From: Methylorubrum populi
GTDB taxonomy: Bacteria > Pseudomonadota > Alphaproteobacteria > Rhizobiales > Beijerinckiaceae
Length of the DNA stretch: 64,000 nucleotides
Assembly: GCA_036946625.1 (NCBI GenBank)
Contig: JAQIIU010000003.1
Coordinates: forward strand, 2,307,001 to 2,371,000
Reading direction: 5' to 3'
The position numbers and the translations under genes were made by a program. The notes under the pieces are model-generated. The model ran no database searches. It had not been told where the DNA came from and saw only the letters and a program-made list of their open reading frames with translations. Shown here piece after piece: positions 59,646 to 64,000 of the stretch (the stretch's first letter is position 1; each line of letters begins with the position of its first letter).

Positions 59646-60340
59646 ATCCCGTGCCGGATTTCGCGGCCGCCCGCGCCCGGATGGTCGAGACGCAGTTGAT
59701 CGCCCGCGGCCTGCGCGACGCCGCCGTGCTCGACGCGATGCGCGCCGTGCCGCGGGAGGCCTTCGTCGCGGCGGGTCTCGGCGAAGACGCCTACGGCGAC
59801 GGGCCGCTGCCGATCGGCGAGGGGCAGACGATCTCGCAGCCCGCCGTCGTCGCGCTGATGATCGAGGCGCTGGCCCTTCAGCCCGGCGACCGGGTGCTGG
59901 AGATCGGGGCCGGCTGCGGTTACGCGGCGGCCGTGCTGGCGCGGACCGGCGCGCGGGTCTTCGCCATCGAGCGCCATCCCGCGCTGGGGCAGGCGGCCCG
60001 GGAGCGCCTCGCCGCCCTCGGCTTCGCATCGGTGGAACTGCGCATCGGCGACGGCGGCGACGGCTGGCCGGAGGCCGCGCCCTTCGACGCGATCCTCGTC
60101 TCGGCGGCGGGATCGACGGTGCCGGAGGTGCTGAAGGGTCAGCTTCGCGAGGGCGGCCGCCTCGTCATCCCGGTCGGCCCGCTGGGCGGGCAGACGCTGC
60201 TGCGGCTGACCCGGCGCGGGCCGGACCGGTTCGAGAGCCAGGATTTCGGCCCGGTCTCGTTCGTGCCGCTGCTGCGGGGCGTGGGGGGGGGCGGAGGCGA
60301 GATGAGGTCCGACGACGAGGGTTCTTCCCAGCGGTCGTAA
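59642..60340 (+). CDS. pcm: Protein-L-isoaspartate O-methyltransferase
   Basis: The 232-residue SAM-dependent enzyme has RMVETQLIARGLRDAAVLDA, MRAVPREAFVAAGLGEDAYG, GEGQTISQPAVVALMIEALA, DRVLEIGAGCGYAAAVLART for SAM binding, and FDAILVSAAGSTVPEVLKGQ. It starts repair of isoaspartyl residues in aged proteins. The GTG at 59642 is chosen because it gives the family N-terminus and overlaps the preceding stop. The C-terminus has an unusual Gly-run (GVGGGGGEMRSDD). Confidence 0.93.
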   Translation: MNPVPDFAAARARMVETQLIARGLRDAAVLDAMRAVPREAFVAAGLGEDAYGDGPLPIGEGQTISQPAVVALMIEALALQPGDRVLEIGAGCGYAAAVLARTGARVFAIERHPALGQAARERLAALGFASVELRIGDGGDGWPEAAPFDAILVSAAGSTVPEVLKGQLREGGRLVIPVGPLGGQTLLRLTRRGPDRFESQDFGPVSFVPLLRGVGGGGGEMRSDDEGSSQRS

Positions 60341-60410
60341 CGGCCTTCTATACTGACGCGGCATCTGCCGGACCTTACGGCATGCGGCTGTCCGTCCACG
60401 AGCGAGGCGC

Positions 60411-60626
60411 ATGATTCTGTTCGACAAACTTCGCCGGAATGTGGATGCGATCCGGCACATGGGTGTCGAGGCGATCGAAGAGGCCAAGCGCCTCGGCGTG
60501 CCCAGCCACTACGTCGATCCTGCCGTCGGCGACGGAATCGTGCGGGAATGGCCGGATGGCACCCGGCAGCGCCTCCGGCGCAGCGAGGGACGCGTCGTCG
60601 TCGAGCCGGTCGGCCCCAGGCGCTGA
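60411..60626 (+). CDS. Small protein, possible antitoxin partner of the zeta-like ATPase
   Basis: The product has 71 residues. A helical N-terminus (LRRNVDAIRHMGVEAIEEAK) is followed by a short strand part (GIVREWPDGTRQRLRRSEGR). It ends nine bases before a zeta-like gene. Small genes of this kind often precede COG4185-type ATPase genes and are thought to act as antitoxins. No direct evidence of toxin binding exists in the sequence. The ATG follows CGAGCGAGGCGC. Confidence 0.6.
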   Translation: MILFDKLRRNVDAIRHMGVEAIEEAKRLGVPSHYVDPAVGDGIVREWPDGTRQRLRRSEGRVVVEPVGPRR

Positions 60627-60635
60627 TCCCGGGCC

Positions 60636-61259
60636 GTGGCCACGCCGGTCTGTACGATCCTGGGCGGCCCCAACGGATCCGGGAAGTCGAGCCTCTACCG
60701 GGCCATCGATCCGCCGGGCGAGTTCGTCAATGCCGACATCGTTGCCCGACGCATCAACCCGGTCGATCCCGAAGCGGCGTCGCTCGCAGCCGGCAGGGCT
60801 GTCCTCGTACGCCTGAACGAACTCGTCGAGGCCGGACGGGACTTCGCCTACGAGACGACCTTGAGCAGCAACCAAGCGGTCGGCCTGATGCGCCGGGCGA
60901 GGGAAGCCGGTTATCAGGTGGCTCTCGTCTTCGTTGCCTTGGACTCGGCGGACCTGAACGTGGAGCGCGTCGGCGACCGGGTGCGGAAGGGCGGCCACGC
61001 GATTCCCGAGCCGGTCATCCGGCGGCGTTACGGCATCGCGTTGTCGAGGCTGGCGCAGGCGATCCCGCTGGCGCACGAGTCGGCGATCTTCGACAACTCG
61101 GAAGCGACGACGCGCTTGCTGCTGCGCATCGCTGGAAACGCGATCGAGGAGAACCACCTCGACCGGGGAAAGCGACTCCACACCCGCATCGCCGATGCTG
61201 CTGCGCAGGCTCTCGGCCTCGGAGCGGGCGAAGTTTTGCGCACGGGCCGCTTCGACTGA
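60636..61259 (+). CDS. Zeta-toxin-like P-loop ATPase/kinase
   Basis: The product has 207 residues. The Walker A motif GGPNGSGKSS lies near residues 10-19. FVNADIVARRINPVDPEAAS, GRDFAYETTLSSNQAVGLMR and YQVALVFVALDSADLNVERV follow, with RVRKGGHAIPEPVIRRRYG carrying basic residues. This is the pattern of COG4185, related to zeta toxins, which phosphorylate UDP-N-acetylglucosamine to poison cell-wall synthesis. Whether this member is toxic is unknown. The GTG at 60636 is the only start close to the P-loop. Confidence 0.75.
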   Translation: MATPVCTILGGPNGSGKSSLYRAIDPPGEFVNADIVARRINPVDPEAASLAAGRAVLVRLNELVEAGRDFAYETTLSSNQAVGLMRRAREAGYQVALVFVALDSADLNVERVGDRVRKGGHAIPEPVIRRRYGIALSRLAQAIPLAHESAIFDNSEATTRLLLRIAGNAIEENHLDRGKRLHTRIADAAAQALGLGAGEVLRTGRFD

Positions 61260-61294
61260 GCGCGACGACCCCACACGGTCGCCGCATTCGGCTC

Positions 61295-63349
61295 CTACCG
61301 CCGCCCGAACAGCCGCTCGATATCGGCCAGCCCCAGGGTCACGAAGGTCGGGCGGCCGTGGTTGCACGAGCCGGAGAGCGGGGTCGCCTCCATCTCGCGC
61401 AGGAGCGCGTTCATCTCCTCCGGCTTGAGGCGACGCCCGGCGCGGATCGAGCCGTGGCAGCTCATGCACGACAGGAGCGCGTCGAGGCGTCGGCTCACCG
61501 GATCGGGATCGCCCGCGCCGGCCGGGCCGCCCTCCTCGACGCCGCTGGCGTCGAGCGCGTCGAGCACGTCGAGGACGAGGCCCCTCACCGAGCCGCCGGC
61601 GAGCGCGGCCGGCACCGCCCGCACCAGGACGGCGCCCGGCCCGAAGGCTTCGAGGCTCAGGCCCAGCCGCTCCAGTTCGGAGGCGGCCTCGACCAGGCGG
61701 TCGGCGGCCTCGGGCGCCATCTCGACCACGTCGGGGATCAGCAGGACTTGGGCGAGCACGCCGCCGCCGGTCCGCTCTCGCTTCAGCCGCTCGTAGACCA
61801 GCCGCTCGTGGGCGGCGTGCTGATCGACCAGCACGATGCCTTCGCGGGTCTGGGCCAGGATGTAGGTCTCGTGGATCTGCGCCCGGGCGGCGCCGAGCGG
61901 ATGGGCTTCCGCCGCGGCGACGGCGTCGGGGCCCGTGTCCGGTTCGGGACGCAGGTCGGCGCCCGGCGGGGCGAGGTCGGCCGAGAACAGGGCCTGCGGC
62001 GTCTCGGCGAAGCCCGAACGGCCCTCGTCGCGGTGCGCGCCCAAGCCTGCGCCCAAGCCCTCGTTCAAGCCCTCGCCCCATCCCGCACCCCTGTCGTCGG
62101 CGAAGGCCGGGCGCTGCGGCGCGCGGTAGCCCGCGGGCGCGGCCACCGAGGGGCCGGCGAACGGGCGGCTCGCCGGTCGGGGGCTTGAGGAGCTGGCGGC
62201 GGCACCCGAATGCACGGCGAACCGCCCGAGCTCCGCCGCCTCGGCGAATCGCCCTCCGACGCTCCCCGCGCGCAGGGCGTCGAGGGCGGCCCGGGTGCCG
62301 GTGGTCGAGGACCGCGCCCCGGCCCGGCGCAGGGCTTCGTGGATCGCGCTGACGATCAGCGCCCGCACCAGCCCCGGCTCGCGGAAGCGCAGCTCGGTCT
62401 TGGCCGGATGCACGTTCACGTCGACCAGGGCGGGATCGCAGGTGAGGTGGAGCGCGAGCACCGGGTGGCGGTCGGAGCTCATGGTGTCGGCATAGGCGCC
62501 GCGCACGGCGCCGAGCAGCAGCCGGTCGCGCACGGGGCGGCCGTTGACGACGAAGTGGATGTGGCTCGCCGCGCCGCGGTGGAAGGTCGGCAGGCCGGCG
62601 TGCCCCTGGAGCGCGAACCCCTCGCGGGCCATGTCGACGGGCACGGCATTGCCGGGAAAGTCCGGCCCCAGCACCGCCCCGAGCCGGCGCAGGAAGCCGG
62701 CCGGGCCCGGCTCGCTCTCGGCGGGAAACACCGTCGGGCTGCCGCTCTCGGTGCGAAGCGTGAAGCGGATCCGCGGCTGCGCCACCGCGAGCCGGCGCAG
62801 GATCTCGGAGACGGCCGCCGTCTCGGCCCGGTCGGATTTGAGGAATTTCAGCCGGGCCGGGGTCGCGGCGAAGAGTTCGGTCACCTCGATGCGGGTGCCC
62901 CGCGCGGCGGGGGCCGGGCGCACCGGGCCCTTGGCGCCGGAATCGATCGTCAGGCTCACCCCCTCCCCGTCCGCGGTGCGCGAGGTCAGGGTGAGCCGCG
63001 ACACCGCGCCGATCGAGGGCAGGGCCTCGCCGCGAAAGCCCAGCGAGCCGATCCGGGTGAGGTCGCCGTCGGGGAGCTTCGAGGTGGCGTGGCGCTCGAC
63101 CGCCAGCGCCAGGTCGTCGGCTCCCATGCCGATGCCGTCGTCGACGACGCGGATCAGGCGCCGCCCGCCGCCCTCGATCGCCACCTCGACGCTGCGCGCG
63201 CCGGCATCGATGGCGTTCTCGACCAACTCCTTGACGGCGGAGGCCGGCCGCTCGACCACCTCGCCCGCGGCGATGCGGTCGACCAGGATCGGGTCGAGGC
63301 GGCGCACGTGCGCCCGGGGCGGGGCGAGGGGTTCGGGGGCGGCGGACAT
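61295..63349 (-). CDS. mutL: DNA mismatch repair protein MutL
   Basis: The 684-residue protein has the GHKL ATPase N-terminus (LVDRIAAGEVVERPASAVKE; LVENAIDAGARSVEVAIEGG; VDDGIGMGADDLALAVERHA; GSLGFRGEALPSIGAVSRL). A variable linker and a C-terminal dimerisation domain follow. The endonuclease motif DQHA-x2-E-x4-E is present in VDQHAAHERLVYERL, with a terminal CNHGRPTFVTLGLADIERLF. MutL of organisms without MutH nicks DNA through this motif. The ATG at 63349 was chosen close to the conserved start. Confidence 0.96.
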   Translation of the reverse strand: MSAAPEPLAPPRAHVRRLDPILVDRIAAGEVVERPASAVKELVENAIDAGARSVEVAIEGGGRRLIRVVDDGIGMGADDLALAVERHATSKLPDGDLTRIGSLGFRGEALPSIGAVSRLTLTSRTADGEGVSLTIDSGAKGPVRPAPAARGTRIEVTELFAATPARLKFLKSDRAETAAVSEILRRLAVAQPRIRFTLRTESGSPTVFPAESEPGPAGFLRRLGAVLGPDFPGNAVPVDMAREGFALQGHAGLPTFHRGAASHIHFVVNGRPVRDRLLLGAVRGAYADTMSSDRHPVLALHLTCDPALVDVNVHPAKTELRFREPGLVRALIVSAIHEALRRAGARSSTTGTRAALDALRAGSVGGRFAEAAELGRFAVHSGAAASSSSPRPASRPFAGPSVAAPAGYRAPQRPAFADDRGAGWGEGLNEGLGAGLGAHRDEGRSGFAETPQALFSADLAPPGADLRPEPDTGPDAVAAAEAHPLGAARAQIHETYILAQTREGIVLVDQHAAHERLVYERLKRERTGGGVLAQVLLIPDVVEMAPEAADRLVEAASELERLGLSLEAFGPGAVLVRAVPAALAGGSVRGLVLDVLDALDASGVEEGGPAGAGDPDPVSRRLDALLSCMSCHGSIRAGRRLKPEEMNALLREMEATPLSGSCNHGRPTFVTLGLADIERLFGRR

Positions 63350-63459
63350 CGCTGCCGAATATAGGAGGGTTGCGCATGACCCGATAGGCGACGGGTTCGG
63401 GCCGTCCACCGCGCCGCCGCTCCCGCTTCGTGTCCGGGCGGTCCGCTCCGGCGGGCACC

Positions 63460-63551
63460 GTCGTCGCGAGCACCGGCGAAGCGATCCAGCGGCGCGACCG
63501 ATCCGGAAAGGCGCGGCGCGTCCGGCTCGCTCCGGCTCCGCCTCGCGATGA
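63460..63551. repeat. Family 1 palindrome core, degenerate copy upstream of mutL
   Basis: It begins GTCGTCGCGAGCACCGGCGA, continues AAGCGATCCAGCGGCGCGAC and ends TCCGCCTCGCGATGA. The arms pair imperfectly. It lies in the 256-base gap between mutL and the acyl-CoA dehydrogenase gene; the remainder of that gap shows no other feature. Confidence 0.6.
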
Positions 63552-63605
63552 GCCTGAAGTGGATGCCCTCGTCCGAACGGTTCGAACGGAGACCCCTTCG
63601 TCCCC

Positions 63606-64000
63606 TCACCCCCGCGGCAGCATCCGGTCGCTGATGATGCGGCGCTGGATCTCGCTGGTGCCCTCGAAGATCGTGGTGAGGCGGGCGTCGCGCCAGTAGC
63701 GCTCGATCCGCCGCTCGGTGGTGTAGCCGTTGCCGCCGTGGAGCTGCATCGCTTGGTTCGTCACCCGCACCGCCATCTCGGTGGCCAGGAGCTTCACGCT
63801 CGCCGACTCGCTCTCGGCAGCCTCGCCCGCGTCGAGGAGGTGGGCGACCTGTTGCCAGTAGGCGCGGGCCTGCGCCACCTCCGCCGCCATGTCGGCGAGC
63901 GCGAAGCGCAGGGCCTGGAACCCGCCGATCGGCTGGCCGAACTGCTCGCGCTCCTGAAGGTAGGCGGTGCAATCCTCCACCGCGGCCCGCGCCACGCCGA
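63606..64000 (-). CDS. Acyl-CoA dehydrogenase, C-terminal part (gene continues beyond window)
   Basis: About 131 C-terminal residues are visible and the start lies to the right of the window. Family motifs are YLQEREQFGQPIGGFQALRF, LADMAAEVAQARAYWQQVAH, AVRVTNQAMQLHGGNGYTTE, and the catalytic-Glu region ARLTTIFEGTSEIQRRIISD. It oxidises acyl-CoA to enoyl-CoA and delivers electrons to ETF, which connects it functionally with the ETF-ubiquinone oxidoreductase encoded at 51056-52729. Chain length preference cannot be judged from this part. Confidence 0.93.
   Translation of the reverse strand, partial: GVARAAVEDCTAYLQEREQFGQPIGGFQALRFALADMAAEVAQARAYWQQVAHLLDAGEAAESESASVKLLATEMAVRVTNQAMQLHGGNGYTTERRIERYWRDARLTTIFEGTSEIQRRIISDRMLPRG

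Noticed and set aside
60375..63473. Minus-strand open frame of over 1000 codons across mutL and the zeta-like gene
   Set aside because: It is out of frame with mutL, which has full domain support, and low in complexity.

Overview
The window is a GC-rich (roughly 70%) chromosomal segment of an alphaproteobacterium. It most likely comes from Methylobacterium, Methylorubrum or a close relative in the Hyphomicrobiales. Three things suggest this: the block pyrG-secG-tpiA-ppiD-trpE-trpG-trpD-trpC-moaC-moeA, the block fabZ-lpxA-lpxI-lpxB with gltA nearby, and a lexA promoter carrying the alphaproteobacterial SOS box GTTC-N7-GTTC. The genus call is an inference from overall character, not from a marker gene. 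No rRNA, tRNA or CRISPR array was found.

Layout. 1-2.5 kb: the metG 3' end, a TatD nuclease and a metallo-beta-lactamase-fold hydrolase. 2.8-4.1 kb: a truncated haemoglobin and an SGNH hydrolase on the minus strand. About 4.6-10.8 kb: a compact Mu-like transposable element. It has a CI-type repressor, a perfect operator palindrome, a Ner-like regulator, a DDE transposase, a Mor-like activator, two Mu morphogenesis-region proteins (VpaChn25_0724-like and Gp27/DUF3486-like), an XRE regulator and two paralogous small DNA-binding-like proteins. No MuB, terminase large subunit, portal, head or tail gene is visible. 11-20 kb: adenosine kinase, an FKBP isomerase, a CoA-transferase/enoyl-CoA hydratase pair, a GntR regulator, a threonine aldolase, a DUF4142 protein and a YbdK-type ligase. 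20-25.6 kb: a lipoprotein, an S10 peptidase, holC, a truncated DUF350 gene with a glutathionylspermidine-synthase-like remnant, pyrG and secG. 26-35.6 kb: tpiA, ppiD, the trp genes, moaC and moeA. 36-40.4 kb: a HigBA-like toxin-antitoxin pair, then the lipid A genes fabZ-lpxA-lpxI-lpxB and a DUF188 protein. 40.7-48 kb: a possible second, broken toxin cassette, gltA, gltX, comEC and lexA. 48-64 kb: an acetyltransferase, a zinc metallopeptidase, a uracil-DNA glycosylase, ETF-ubiquinone oxidoreductase, a P1 peptidase, a RarD-like transporter, an Rmf/CrpP-like small protein, metC, a two-domain glycosyltransferase, a cupin, pcm, a zeta-like ATPase pair, mutL and an acyl-CoA dehydrogenase 3' end.

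Repeats and gene decay. Several palindromic intergenic repeat families punctuate the segment. One family of about 170 bp begins at the TGA stop codon of three unrelated genes. Two other palindromic blocks separate trpE from trpG and trpG from trpD. Small gene corpses (Uma2, isochorismatase, glutathionylspermidine synthase and a RelE-like toxin) lie between intact housekeeping genes.

The most unusual region is the Mu-like element. It keeps a complete early regulatory circuit but no visible phage structural programme, and it carries a repeated gene-start cassette in which two different proteins share the same N-terminal leader. From recalled alphaproteobacterial gene order, the block from fabZ to lexA looks inverted relative to the block from pyrG to moeA.
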